DNA of 64,000 nucleotides from Uranotaenia lowii (lineage: Eukaryota; Arthropoda; Insecta; Diptera; Culicidae): contig NC_073692.1 in assembly GCF_029784155.1 (NCBI RefSeq), forward strand, positions 330,479,920-330,543,919, given 5' to 3'. The notes beneath the pieces are model-generated. The model was not told the DNA's origin, searched no databases, and saw only the letters and a list, made by a program, of their open reading frames with translations. The number at the start of each line of letters is the position of its first letter. Positions within the stretch are counted from its first letter, which is position 1. Of the stretch, positions 10,505-21,560 are shown piece by piece. Both the position numbers and the translations under genes were made by a program.

Positions 10505-12630
10505 CAGGGGTGATAACTGTCCAAATGTCATTTGACATTTTTCTGAAGCCTAGAGCGACATTCATCAGTACGAAAACGACTGTCGCAGTCATGTCCTTTT
10601 TGGATTTTGTGAATGTCATCGCTAAGAAATTCCTTCGAAAAAATGTCAAATAACATTTGGGATGAATGTCACAACTTGCATCGAGATTGTGATAGTCATG
10701 GAAAAAAAATGTTACGCTAAGCTGATGACAGTCGGTCGTTGCTTCGATGACATTCATATTGGCAAATGTTATGGCGACATTTAACATTTTGAATGTCACA
10801 GAATATAATCGTGACATTCATAGGAATCTTGATGAAATGTCATTAAAATGAATGTCGAGACAGTCAAAATGATTCCTTGCTGACTTAGCCTGTGGGCTGG
10901 ACAATCTGGCCGGTTCCGAAATTCGGAAAATCAAAATGATCAGATTTTAACTTGCGACATTAGAAAGCTCCTGTACATGATGGGAATTGATAGGAAAAGT
11001 GGTTCGGGGCCATCTGGTCCTGGCCACGGCCAATCTGGCCGGTTCCGGAATCCGAAAAATTTTCCTATCCATTTGCATCATGTACAGGTCTAGAGTTTTC
11101 TATTGAATCCTTCGCATACAGGCTTGAGAATGTCATTGAAATAAAATTCAAACTCGTAACAGTCGCATGACATTTCTCATAACATTTCTCAGAGACTTCA
11201 ATGACATTGACAGTCATCCAAAAATTGTTACGCAAATGAAAAAAATGTCATTGAGTTTTGTCATGACATTCGCCAACCAAAACGTCATGTCATTTTTCTC
11301 TTCAATAACATTTCCGCCTAGCTAATGTCATTGGTTCGGTTTGTTCTACGAATGTCGCGATGAAATGCATGGTGTGAATGTCAATAAAAAAAATGTCAAA
11401 ATGTCCCTTTTTCGACTGTTATGAAGTTCATTGATATTCAAAACGTGTACATATATTGATTAGTTGCCGTGTCTTAGGGAAGATTAAACGCTAAATTAAA
11501 ACAAATTAGTGATGATTAACGGCACAAGTACCTCGATTATTAAGTTAGGCTAGGTATAAGGTTTCAGCATTTTAAACTAGTTATCAAAATTGAGTGGTAA
11601 TTTTTTTTTTTGTTAAATGATATTTTTGACTACAATGTTATTTGTTGTACTGTATGTTAAACTTTTTACCGTTCCAACATGGCGTACAAAAACGGTTAAA
11701 ATAGCACAGCAACTGTTTATTCTTCAGTTTCAATTTTCAAAAAACAATATTTAGGTATGATCATATTGAAAATCATGTTAAGAAGCATAAATTATTTGCA
11801 AATTTTCGAAATACTGACTGCTGACTTCGATTTTTCATTCCACGGTCAGGAATCATACGGATCCCCAGAAAACCCCTACAAAAGTACACCTTCGTGTACT
11901 ACTCATTTTAAGAAATACGATGATTGATATTAGTTTTTGAAAATTTGTAACACCTTGTTCAAGTTTTCAAAAAACTCACGGGCTCACAGCCACACTGACT
12001 CTGTAGAATGATAATTTCACTTAGTTGTCGGCTGGGTGGGTGCTGCAGTTTCTGCTTGCGCGTTTTCACATTTTTCCTAGCTAATAAACAATACATGTTA
12101 CCAAATATAAGAAATACACATTATATACCATTATATAAATTCGTCGGTTTATGAAGATTACAGTATAATTTTAATACTTGGCCCCGAACCACTTTCTTAT
12201 TAATTCCCATCATGTACTGGCCAAGAGCTTTCTAATGATGTGTCGCAAGTTAAAATCTGATCATTTTGATTTCCGGATTTCCGTACCGGAAAGATTGGCC
12301 GTGGCCAATGAATGTCATGACTGTCAAAACCATGACATTTTTAAAATTTTTCCATGACAGTCACGGAATCCAAAATTCAAAAATATCATTCCGACAGTCA
12401 GAGGACCAACAGAATCTTTGACTGTCACAAGTCAAAAATGTTATCGAGAGAAAAATTCGATGACATTTTTCTGAACGACTGTCATTGCAAAACTGAATGA
12501 CATTTTCTCTAGTCGTTTAACATTTTTTTGAATGACCGTCAATGTCATTGCGACATTTTCGAATGTCATTGGAAAATGTTATGCGACTGTCACGATCGCG
12601 ACTGTCTTTTGGATGACATTCTCATCCCTG
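10505..12630. mobile_element. hAT-like non-autonomous element rich in TGTCAT motifs
   Basis: The ends read CAGGGGTGATAACTGTC on the left and CAGGGATGAGAATGTC on the minus strand at the right. They are flanked by 8-base direct repeats, CCACTTCA (10497-10504) and CCACTCCA (12631-12638), with one mismatch. CAGGG ends and 8-base duplications are typical of hAT elements. The outer ~400 bases on each side are dense in GTCATTTGACATT-like words on both strands. No transposase frame is present. A second inverted-repeat element is nested inside (about 10893-12306). Confidence 0.72.
10893..12306. mobile_element. Nested foldback element with ~120-bp arms
   Basis: A block at about 10893-11020 reappears inverted at about 12180-12306. 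It includes the words AATCAAAATGATCAGATTTT, AACTTGCGACA, TACATGATGGGAATT and GGTTCGGGGCC in the same order. A partial third copy of the outer end lies near 11020-11085. The boundaries are approximate because no clean target duplication was found. It disrupts the TGTCAT-rich hAT-like element. The interior shows no coding potential. Confidence 0.6.
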
Positions 12631-12638
12631 CCACTCCA

Positions 12639-13340
12639 TATAATGTTTTTTATTTTAATTCGAAATATCTACAATTTTTTTCAGGGAGACCGGAAAACTT
12701 GAAAACTTTGGAAATTGTGTGTTCGTATGAAAAGTGTTCTGAAGGTTAACTTTACGAGCTTATGTTGGATAGGGAGGACCAACATGAAAAATGTTTTATG
12801 AGTTTATTGTAACTAAACAATGGGATCTAAAGGTCCTATTCTAGAGCTTTCTTAAAGATAATAAATTTTCCATAAGAAAAGTATGATCACAATGGGGGTT
12901 CTAAGTCGTTCCAGCACATCTCGTCCAAGAGTGAAATTTTGAGTACGGATGAGAGTTCATTAAAGCTTGTGAATAACCTTTTATGGAAGCTCGGATAAAT
13001 AAACTTGAGAGTTCTGTTTCATGAAAAGGAGCTCAGTTTCTGATAGGATTTATTTAAAATTAAAAAAAAGAAAATAAAATACAAGTATCCTTAAAAGCTT
13101 ACTAGTTATGCGAAAACAAAATGTCAGCTTGTTAACTATTATGACCTTTGAATACGGAACATTTAGCAAATTCGTATGTTCATTAATATGTTAAATCAGG
13201 ATAGCAGGAATTTGCGTATACAATTTGATAATATTTGTAAATTTTTCAACAAACGGATTGATGCGATGGTAGGTCCAACAAAAGAAGATTTTAATTCTAA
13301 TTGAATGCTTTGAGTTCCACTACAACAACAATTTTTCTAG
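12639..13340. other. Non-coding AT-rich DNA
   Basis: No gene, inverted ends or tandem array was seen in this stretch. Confidence 0.45.
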
Positions 13341-13349
13341 ATGAATAGA

Positions 13350-13620
13350 GTAAAATTCAGAGGTTCGACTGGGAATGTATATCAGAACAATGGCTTGAGC
13401 TCGACATGTTATTGTAAATTCCAAGAGAAATACTGACACTGTTTGACAAATTTAAAGGTCCCAGATGTGAAGGCATGTCTGCTGAACATAAATTAAGAAA
13501 TGAAAGTTTAAGTTGTTGATAGACATAATTGCGATGTGATCTGGTTTGAAGCTTCGAATTTGTAGACATAACGAAACGTTCCATTGAATATCGGAAACTT
13601 TGCAATCAAGGTATAAAGCT
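13350..13620 (+). pseudogene. Possible decayed LTR-retrotransposon pol fragment
   Basis: The plus-strand translation, with several stops, gives short blocks that loosely resemble the zinc-binding stretch before a gypsy-type integrase: a Pro-Arg-Glu-Ile-Leu-Thr-Leu-Phe run, then a Lys-Leu-Arg-Asn run. It lies about 250 bases before a polypurine tract and LTR-like start. The resemblance is weak and by eye only. An alternative is chance similarity in AT-rich DNA. Confidence 0.25.
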
Positions 13621-13854
13621 GTTTTTTTTTGTGGGACGTATAATCAAATGTCGAACTTTTCAAAGTTATTTGAAAAATAGAATCAATGGAGTTTACTTTC
13701 AGGACATCATGTATTAGAGAGAAGTTAATGTAGATAAAGGTTGCAAGTATTTTTTTTTTTTTTTTGTTAATTTAATTAATTCTAGTATTAAGAGGGTATA
13801 AATTATCAAAAGCATTGAGTTTTGCATATGCTTTTTTTTCGTCTCCTTTTTGCA

Positions 13855-14050
13855 GGGGGGAGATGTGTAGCCAGGGATTACTGTGTCGTTCTCCCGGAGT
13901 GTTCATCAAGTCTCTCGACCATTAGATCTTAACAGTAGTATATCGTATCCCTCTCACATTCTACCTCACTGTACGCACACAGCTGGAATGTGTTCTCAGT
14001 TAAATAGCAAACGATCTCTTTTGAGGCAGGACGCACGTCTCCCTTTCAGC
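13855..14050 (+). mobile_element. Polypurine tract and LTR-like fragment
   Basis: AGGGGGGAGATG is followed by TGTAGCCAGGGATTACTG and about 180 bases of more balanced base composition. A polypurine tract running into a TG-starting segment is how the 3' end of a gypsy-type element looks. No matching second LTR was found in the window, so this would be a truncated remnant. Confidence 0.4.
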
Positions 14051-14140
14051 CGATAACTTGCGAATGCACAGAAATGGGCGGTGATTTGACATTTATGGAA
14101 TTAATAATGATGTTTTAAGATCATTTGGAAAAAAAATCAA

Positions 14141-14367
14141 TGACGACGTAATATGTGAAAACTGGTTTTATTTCTTACAATATCATCATCAGTAAAATAT
14201 TAACATGTGTCACAATAAAAAACACAGTTGATTAACAGGAAAAAGGCAAATTTATGCTAGATGCTGTTTTCTTGTTAATCAACTAGGTTTTTTATTGTAA
14301 CACATGTTTATATTTTACAAATAATGATATTGTAAGTAATAGAACCAGTATTCACATATTGCATCGG
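14141..14367. mobile_element. Small hairpin MITE
   Basis: Two arms of about 105 bases are near-perfect inverted copies: AATATGTGAAAACTGGTT near 14150 against AACCAGTATTCACATATT near 14342. Both then run inward through matching ACATGTG and GTTGATTAACA blocks, with a loop of only about 20 bases. The outer boundary is approximate. Confidence 0.7.
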
Positions 14368-14905
14368 AAATATGAGATTTTTCTGTGTTTCCACTCACGT
14401 ACATGCATATGGAGCTGACAAAAAAATATTTCAGATTAAAGATAGTTAACTTCTCTGAATGGTTTAAGGAGGCATTATATTACATTCCTTATTGAAACCT
14501 GATGTCTTGTCATAATTTGAAATAATGAAATGATAAAATAAAAATATCTCTGGTTGAGATGCTGTGTACTGTTTGTCTAAACTTGTGCTTCAAGATAAAC
14601 CAATATTCAAATTAAATTCGACGTAACGAAAAACCATATTGAAGGAAAGTCTATGTTAGCTTCTGTCATATAAAATTTACCAAAAATGGTAAAACAGTCG
14701 GTGTGTATGGATGGATTTTAACGGCAAATGTTATTCATTTTGACAAAGTAAAAATAAAACGATAAGATATTTTTTTCTAGTTGAATCATTTAAATATTCT
14801 GGAATAAATAGTCATCCGAAAATTGTTATAAACACTTGGGCTTCAACATATGAAAAACCTTCTTTCAAACGCCCCACTTACAGTTTCGATTTTTCACCCT
14901 AACAG
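14368..14905. other. Intron DNA before the first seen calpain exon
   Basis: No repeat structure was recognised. The 3' end shows a short pyrimidine-rich stretch (TTTTCACCCTAACAG) that serves as the acceptor of the exon at 14906. Confidence 0.6.
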
Positions 14906-15577
14906 CTTGGCGAAAAGGGTAGCGGATTCCGAACCCGTACCGACGTCCAGGACTTCTACGTGCTGCGTAACCAGTGCCTCGAGAATGGGACGCTATTCGA
15001 GGATCCCGAGTTTCAGGCCGTTTCGTCGTCGCTTATGTTTTCTCGCCGTCCCGATCGCCACTACGAGTGGCTCCGTCCTCACGAGATCAGCGATAGTCCG
15101 GAATTCTTCGTCGAAGGATTCTCTCGGTTCGATGTTCAGCAAGGCGAACTCGGCGATTGCTGGCTATTGGCGGCTTGTGCCAACTTGACCCAGGACCAAA
15201 AGATGTTCTTGCGGGTTGTTCCGGAGGATAACAGCTTTGAGGATGAGTACGCCGGTATCTTCCACTTCCGGTTCTGGCAGTACGGTCGCTGGGTCGATGT
15301 GGTCATCGACGATCGTCTTCCGACGTATCGAGGGGAGCTGATCTACATGCGATCGTCAGAGAAGAATGAATTCTGGAGCGCCTTACTGGAAAAGGCCTAC
15401 GCCAAGTTGCATGGATCTTATGAGGCTCTAAAGGGTGGTACCACCTGTGAAGCTATGGAAGATTTCACCGGTGGTGTTACGGAAATGTACGATCTGAAGG
15501 ATCAGACTCCTCCGAATCTGTTCCAAATTTGCGAAAAGGGATTCCAGCGGAACTCCATGTTTGCTTGCAGTATTGAG
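14906..15577 (+). CDS. CalpA: Calpain A, protease-core exon (PC1 and start of PC2)
   Basis: This exon encodes the first part of a calcium-activated cytosolic cysteine protease that cleaves substrates at limited sites. It has 224 codons, acceptor TAACAG|C at 14905/14906 and donor GAG|GTATAA at 15577/15578, phase 0 at both ends. It starts Leu-Gly-Glu-Lys, the junction also found in fly CalpA. The catalytic Cys sits in QGELGDCWLLAA (codon 15158-15160). The core motifs SRRPDRHYEWLRPHEI, FHFRFWQYGRWVDV, DDRLPTY and AYAKLHGSYEAL are all intact. The N-terminal ~60 residues that fly CalpA has before this point lie in one or more upstream exons that I could not place. Identification as calpain is very firm; orthology to CalpA rather than CalpB rests on the insert exon at 30179 and remembered motif order. 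Confidence 0.95.
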
Positions 15578-15645
15578 GTATAACTTTTTCTTATTTATAC
15601 ACTGAACCCTTCGAAATACTAATTTCTTTTTATTTTATTTTTTAG

Positions 15646-16503
15646 CCCGATCCACATGTAACGGAAGCGGAAACCAGGGAAGGTCTTATTCGTGGTCACG
15701 CCTATTCCATCACCAAAATCCAGATGGTAGATATTGTGACGCCGACCACATCGGGAAAGATTCCCTTGATTCGACTCCGTAATCCTTGGGGTAACGAGGC
15801 TGAGTGGAACGGGGCTTGGAGTGATCAGTCAGCAGAATGGCGCTTCATTCCCGATGATCAAAAGGAAGAACTTGGCCTTAATTTCGACAGTGACGGAGAA
15901 TTCTGGATGTCTTATCGGGACTTCACCCGTTACTTCGATCGTATCGAGATCTGTAACTTGAGCCCGGACTCGCTCAGCGAGGAACAAGCCAATCGAGGCA
16001 AGCTGCGCTGGGAAATGTCCACCTTTGAGGGTGAATGGGCCGTGGGAAGCACCGCCGGAGGTTGCCGTAACTATTTACAAACTTTCTGGCACAACCCACA
16101 GTATGTGGTCCATCTGGAAGATCCCGATGAGGATGACGATGAGGGCAAATGTACCGTCATTATTGCTCTTATGCAGAAAAACAGACGTTCCCGGAGGAAC
16201 ATGGGCGTTGATTGTTTGACGATCGGTTTCGCTGTTTACCGCGTAACGGAGCGGGATCTGGCTCAGAAACCGCTGAAGATGAACTTCTTCAAGTATAATG
16301 CCTCGGTAGCTCGTTCGCCCGCTTTCATTAACCTCCGGGAAGTTAGCTGTCGGTTCAAGTTGCCACCGGGTGATTATTTGATCGTCCCTTCGACGTTCGA
16401 GCCCAACGAGGAGGGAGAGTTCTTGATCCGAGTGTTCTCTGAAAGCAAAAACACCATGGAGGAAAACGATGAAGAGGTCGGCGTCGGTGACATCGATGAT
16501 AGG
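15646..16503 (+). CDS. CalpA: Calpain A, PC2 and beta-sandwich exon
   Basis: This 286-codon exon follows a 68-base intron (acceptor TTTAG|CCC, donor AGG|GTGAGT), phase 0 at both ends. It supplies the rest of the active site: His in GHAYSIT (codon 15697-15699) and Asn in RNPWGNEAEWNG (codon 15781-15783). The calpain-type beta-sandwich domain follows, with GGCRN, TFWHNPQY, an acidic loop DPDEDDDEG that in this family contributes to calcium and phospholipid response, ALMQKNRRS and PPGDYLIVPSTFEPNEEGEF. It closes with an acidic linker (MEENDEEVG). No frameshift or lost catalytic residue is seen. The next exon is about 12 kb away. Confidence 0.95.
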
Positions 16504-17174
16504 GTGAGTTGATATTTTCTAAAATAAGTCTGAGTTTGACCAAAATAAGGGATGAACGCATTGATTATTGAAAAACGAGATTGTATCAGGATGTTACAAC
16601 CTTAGATGCATTGTATTCTCTTATACAATTCCTTATGTAAAAATTTAAATCCCAATCATAGAAAAAAAAAAAATTCAACACAATGCGTTGGTCCCTTAAA
16701 TTTGAATTATTCTCACATTTCTATTGGTTTTATAAGCATCAACATAAACCACCAGTTCACTTACACATTCATATATAAACTCATTTACACTAATGCGTCT
16801 ATGACGTAATTGCTTCCTTTTAGCATTTTCAAAAAGGTACACGCTTCCTAATTGTATGCACTGCAAAAAATTATTTCAAAAGAGCTTTTAATTCACTAAA
16901 TGAGGTTTTCAATTTTAAAAGTTAATTACCTTTTTGCGGCAAACAGATCATCCCAAAATATTACTAAATTATTTTTCCAATGAATTCTATTAATTTCTAA
17001 AAAAAGGTTTTCATTCACAGCGTGTTCAATAAGTAAACATTTTTTTACTCAAGTTTTTCGTTCGCGCCACACTTCTTTGTTGTGGACATTTTTTGCCATA
17101 TACGAAGGATAACAATTTTATGTGGAGTCAAAAAAAAGGTTTCTTGTATTTGTTTAAATACTTTTGATAACATG
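16504..17174. other. Start of the 12-kb calpain intron
   Basis: The donor GTGAGT follows AGG at 16503. The rest is AT-rich with no recognised element up to the MITE at 17177. Confidence 0.6.
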
Positions 17175-17362
17175 TAGAGTGTCCTACCCGGGTTTCCCGG
17201 TCGGGAATTTCCGGGAATTATAAAAATTCGGGAATTATCCCGGGAAATGCTTAAAAAATCCCGAGAATTCCCGAAACCAATAAAAAGTGCTAAATTACTA
17301 AAAATTTGCACGATCTAAATTGGAAAAATGAATCAGATTGAGCAAGGAAAATGATAGTTCTA

Positions 17363-18319
17363 CACCCAAAATTCAGCCTCTGTGCCAATGGCGTGTAGTC
17401 AATTTCATAGCATCATTGGTACAAGAAGATAACGCGACCGGCACTGATTCGATTTGCGCCCACCGGCATTAACCTCCCAGCGCAACCGAATTGCGTATGT
17501 CTGAATGAAACAAAATAAAAACGTTTTCGCGTCCCTCCCCATCGCAACACAAGCCGAAGAAGGATGGAAATAAATACCGGCCAACACCAGGCAGCCAGCG
17601 AACCGAGCACTGTGCGTGTGAATGTAGCAAAAGCAACAACAAAAACATCCTTCTAATTCAATCAACCGGCAAACACGGCTAAGCTGTGCGTGTGTATGTA
17701 GCAAAAGCAACAACAAAAACATTCCTTCAATTTACCGGCAAACAACACCGGCCAAACTGCCCGGCTTTAGCAGCTGTGTATATGTAGCGTGTGTATGTAA
17801 TAGCAGGCAGTAAGCAAAGCACAGTTCTCATTCAATGGATTTCCCGTTCCTTCACTCCCGTTCCCTTTCCCGTTTCCATCTTAAGACAAAGGAATGCATT
17901 GAAAGGAGGCCAAACGCCGGGAAGCCGACGTTGTACGTTTTTTGTGATTGATCGGTAACAGAAAGCCTATGACAAATATACCTCGTCCTGCATGAAGCTC
18001 GAATAGTACACTGGTTAGAATGTCGGACTTGCAAGACAATACAATTGGTGATGTGAGTTCGATTCTCACTACAGCGCTGTGGTTTTAATTTTTATTTTCT
18101 AGTTTCTGGGATGAATTATCCAATAGGAAGGAAATCCCATAAAATGTTTTTCTTGTTTCGCTTGAATGTAGTGGTCATCATTTTGGTTGGAAGCCGAGTC
18201 CTTATGCCAGTTACGGTTTTTCAAACATACCGTCTTCGGCACAGTGCACATTTCAGAGCATTATCGGCACAGAGATTTGCTAAAAAGGCATTGGATTTTT
18301 GCAACCTCTTCTATGGGTG
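17363..18319 (+). mobile_element. CACCCA element, copy 1 (uninterrupted)
   Basis: The unit begins CACCCAAAATTCAGCC and ends CTCTTCTATGGGTG, so only CACCCA is inverted at the tips. It is flanked by TA on both sides. A near-identical copy at 22579-24351 is flanked by CA on both sides, so a 2-base target duplication fits both. The body is relatively GC-rich, with a repeated GTGTGTATGTAGCAAAAGC motif and a tRNA-like module near 18003-18085. Two open frames (minus strand 17405-17722, plus strand 18111-18335) are shared by both copies but have no recognisable domain. They may simply reflect recent copying. Confidence 0.75.
18003..18085 (+). promoter_or_regulatory. tRNA-like module (A and B box) in CACCCA element copy 1
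   Basis: TGGTTAGAATGTCGGACT resembles a tRNA D-arm and A box. GTGAGTTCGATTCTCAC, about 30 bases later, forms a T-arm with a B-box core GTTCGATTC. An anticodon-like stem-loop (GTC...TTGCAA..GAC) lies between. There is no clean acceptor stem, so it is a tRNA-derived internal RNA polymerase III promoter of SINE type rather than a tRNA gene. The same module is in copy 2 at about 24035-24117. Confidence 0.6.
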
Positions 18320-18916
18320 TACCTTGATGACTTAGTCTTAAAAATTATTTTTTCTTAAATCTGGTTAATACAATGAATTGGATACAAAATGTTTTTCCGA
18401 TCGAAAACTTAGTGTAAGTAGGAAGTGAAGAATCTATAAAACCATACAATTTTAATGATGAAACAATACAGAAAGAATCTGAATGTTCTATTTTGCAACT
18501 TTCGTTTCTGATACTGTTGACAGTAGCATAATCATCAGCAAAGAAAAAAAATTGTGAAACATATGGATACTTATCAGAGATTTACGATATTTGATGAATA
18601 ATCTGAAGTCTAGCTAACATCTTTCTTAATTATTTCAAATTTTTGCAACTAGAATAATACCAGTTTTTCGGTTGAAGTACTTAGTTTTTGGGTCTTGGGT
18701 TTGCTTATTGAATTTTGAGGCATTTAAATAGTTTGAAATGTTTTGCAATACCACTACCTAGAATTTTAAAATACAATATCGATAAGAGTTCGTACGCAGT
18801 AAATGTTGCAAGCTTCATTTTCAATTTTTTCCGCGATCCCGGGAATTCCCGGAAAAAGCATCGTCAAACTTCCTGATTCTCGGGAACGCTAAAATGGCCG
18901 GGAAATGGACACTCTA

Positions 18917-19952
18917 ATAACATGTTCGATATAACAAATTCATCAATTAGCGTCAGATTTCGAGAGTTAAGGATGTTATATTTAACCTTCTAAAGCTGTT
19001 CGCAAAATATTCGTTCGGTAAAATTTAACTTGTAGTTTGTTGGCATTCCTCAGGTCGCAAATATTAATCGATTTTGATTTTATTCGTTTCATTGTATAGT
19101 TAGGAAAGTAATTTCAGTTTCTCAATATTTTAAAATCAAGTCGATATGTTTTAGCAAGATATCTGTAGCCAGCTTCGAATGAAAAAAGTTCAGAAACACA
19201 ATTTTATTATTATTCACCATCTAGCTATAAAAACGGATTAAGGTCGGTTCCAGTACTTGTGATGTAAAAAAGCCGATTAAAAATGAACACTTAATGAAAA
19301 TGAGCGATTGGACGCCACGAATAGTTTGTCTAATGAAAGTACAAATTTACTCTTAAAAAATATTTGATGTTTGTGCTACGGGTTTATCGCAACAATAAAA
19401 GTGTATTGGAACTTATTGAACACCCTGTCGATAGCGGTCTTTGCATCCATTAAAAAACATATATGTGATGAAAAACTTATCATTCCATTTTACGATAATT
19501 TTTAACCCGTTTGTTTTACCTTCATACCGCCGCAAATCTTGAGATATTTTGATATATTGCAAGCTACAGAATATATTCTAAAAGATGTGGAAGTTTGATT
19601 TGGGTAAATTTTGAAGTTCTTCTTTGGTTTAATTGAATCTATCTGTAGTAATAACTGCTTAACCAAAAATGGGTCAGATTCAAAATTTCTATTTTTTCAT
19701 ATTTTTCAATCTGAAAGAACCAAATTATGTAACCCTGGCTTAAGGTATTCTCACATGAATTATATATTTTTACTTTTAATTACAAAATCAAGAATCTTGA
19801 ATCAAGAATGTGTAATTAGGTTTCAAACACAATTCATAAACTGAGTTTTAAGGGTCCCACATCAAATTGCAGTACTTTTCCAACGATGTAGAAAATCACT
19901 CATTGAGTATTTTTGCTTGAAAAATTGAACAAAGATAGCTGAGAGTGTGTAT
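18917..19952. other. Intron DNA without recognised features
   Basis: AT-rich; no element ends or coding signal were recognised. Confidence 0.45.
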
Positions 19953-19954
19953 TA

Positions 19955-21558
19955 GGGTGTCCCAAAATTGCATAGTTTCTAGAAATCTGGGGGCTCACCC
20001 TCCAAATGGCAGATTAGGATGTGGAGAACAAACTTTTGTATTGGGCCGACTAAAAAAACATGTTTAGAGGTTCCTCGAACGCGATCTTTGAAAATAGTTC
20101 ACTTTCAAAATATTTGAATTTAAACCAATTCTTCCTAAAATTTTTCACAAAATTAATATATTTTATATCTTTTTAATTTTGTTTGGGTTAAATACTACAC
20201 GTAAATAATGTTAAATGAACCAAATTTGTATCAAAATTGAAAATAAGCAAGCTATTTTCAAGGAAAAAATTTTTTCGTCCCAAAATTTTGTATTCAATTG
20301 ACCAAAATGTGTACCTAGCGTGAAATATTTTTGATATCAATGCCATCAAAAGATGCGGATTTTTGTGCACTTAAACTTTGCTGAACAAAGCATGTTTGTA
20401 TCATCGTGTAAAGAGCTATTCACGGTTTAATCCGTAATAAAAATCACAACTTAGGATATTTTTTATTTAATTTATCAAATTTGTCTTATCAAATACCAAC
20501 TTGAAAATCAAAAACCTTGCAAAACAAAACTTGGATGGTTAAAGGAAATCATCAGGAGGCTATATGCCAAATTTGAGCTGAATCTTACAACGAGAAGGGG
20601 TTACACTGAATCTCAAGTGTGAGAGTATTCTGAGACATTGTGTTCTGAAGAAGATTAAAAAACTGGTTTTTCATCAAATATTTTGTTCTTTACCAATCGA
20701 TTGCTTAATTATGTTGATTTTATAAAAAAATTAAATTAAGATTCACATTTCACTTGAAGACTGCAACTCGATTAGACTTAAAACAAAAAAGTTATGGCTG
20801 TTCAAAGATTGTATTTTGGTGGCAAATTGTTGTTTAACACACAATGAGTACATTTTACTCATTGTTTTTTAATCTTCTTCAGAACACAATGTCTCTGAAT
20901 ACTCTCACACTTGAGATTCAGTGTAACCCCTTCTCGTTGTAAGATTCAGCTCAAATTTGGCATAGAGCCTTCTGATGATTCTTTCAAACCATCCAAGTCT
21001 TTTTTGCAAGTGTTTTAATTTTAAAGTAGGTATTTATTAAAACGAATTTGATAAATTGAATAAAAAATATCCGAAATTGTGATTTCTATTACGGATTAAA
21101 CCTGAATAGTTCATTACACGATAATACAAACAACATGCTTTGTTCAGCAAAGTTTAAGTGCACAAAAATCTGCATCTTTTGATGGCATTGGTATCAAAAA
21201 TATTTTACGCTGGGTACATACGTTGCTCAATTGAATACAAAATTTAAGGACCAAAAAAAATTTTTTTTTTAAATAGTTTGCTTATTTTCAATTTTGAAAC
21301 AAATTTTATTCATTTCTCATTTTTTACGTGTAGTATTTAAACCAACAAAATTAAAAAAAATTGTGAAATTTTTTAGATCCAGAATTTATTTGAAATCAAA
21401 TATTTTGAAAGTGGACTTTTTCAAAGATCGCGTTTGCGGAACCTCTAAACATGATTTTTTTTAGTCGGCCCCATACAAAAGTTTGTTCTCCACATCCTAA
21501 TCTATCATTTGGAGTCGAGCTCCCAGATTCCCAGAAATTATGCAATTTTGGGACAGCC
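19955..21558. mobile_element. 1.6-kb foldback element
   Basis: The ends GGGTGTCCCAAAATTGCATA (from 19955) and TATGCAATTTTGGGACAGCC (to 21558) are inverted and flanked by TA. The arms are long, about 700 bases each. Examples of matched blocks are ACATGTTTAGAGGTTCC/GGAACCTCTAAACATG and TTACAACGAGAAGGGGTTAC/GTAACCCCTTCTCGTTGTAA. Only about 200 bases at the centre (near 20660-20860) are unpaired. No transposase frame is present. Confidence 0.85.
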
Positions 21559-21560
21559 TA

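Larger units (their letters stand above)
17177..18914. mobile_element. TA-flanked MITE (GAGTGTCC ends) hosting a second element
   Basis: The ends GAGTGTCC (17177) and GGACACTC (to 18914) are inverted and flanked by TA on both sides (17175-17176, 18915-18916). The inner arms hold CCCGGGTTTCCCGG-like and CCGGGAATTCCCGG-like blocks. A 957-base element (17363-18319) is inserted inside. No coding capacity is seen. Confidence 0.72.

Noticed and set aside
17405..17722. 105-codon minus-strand frame conserved at 22621-22938
   Set aside because: Conservation comes from two nearly identical copies of one mobile element; Cys/Phe-rich low-complexity content and no domain.
18003..18085. Functional tRNA gene
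   Set aside because: A and B boxes are present but no paired acceptor stem could be drawn; treated as a tRNA-derived promoter module.
18111..18335. 74-codon plus-strand frame conserved at 24143-24370
   Set aside because: It lies at the end of the same mobile element and changes reading past the element boundary, so the C-terminus is random flank.
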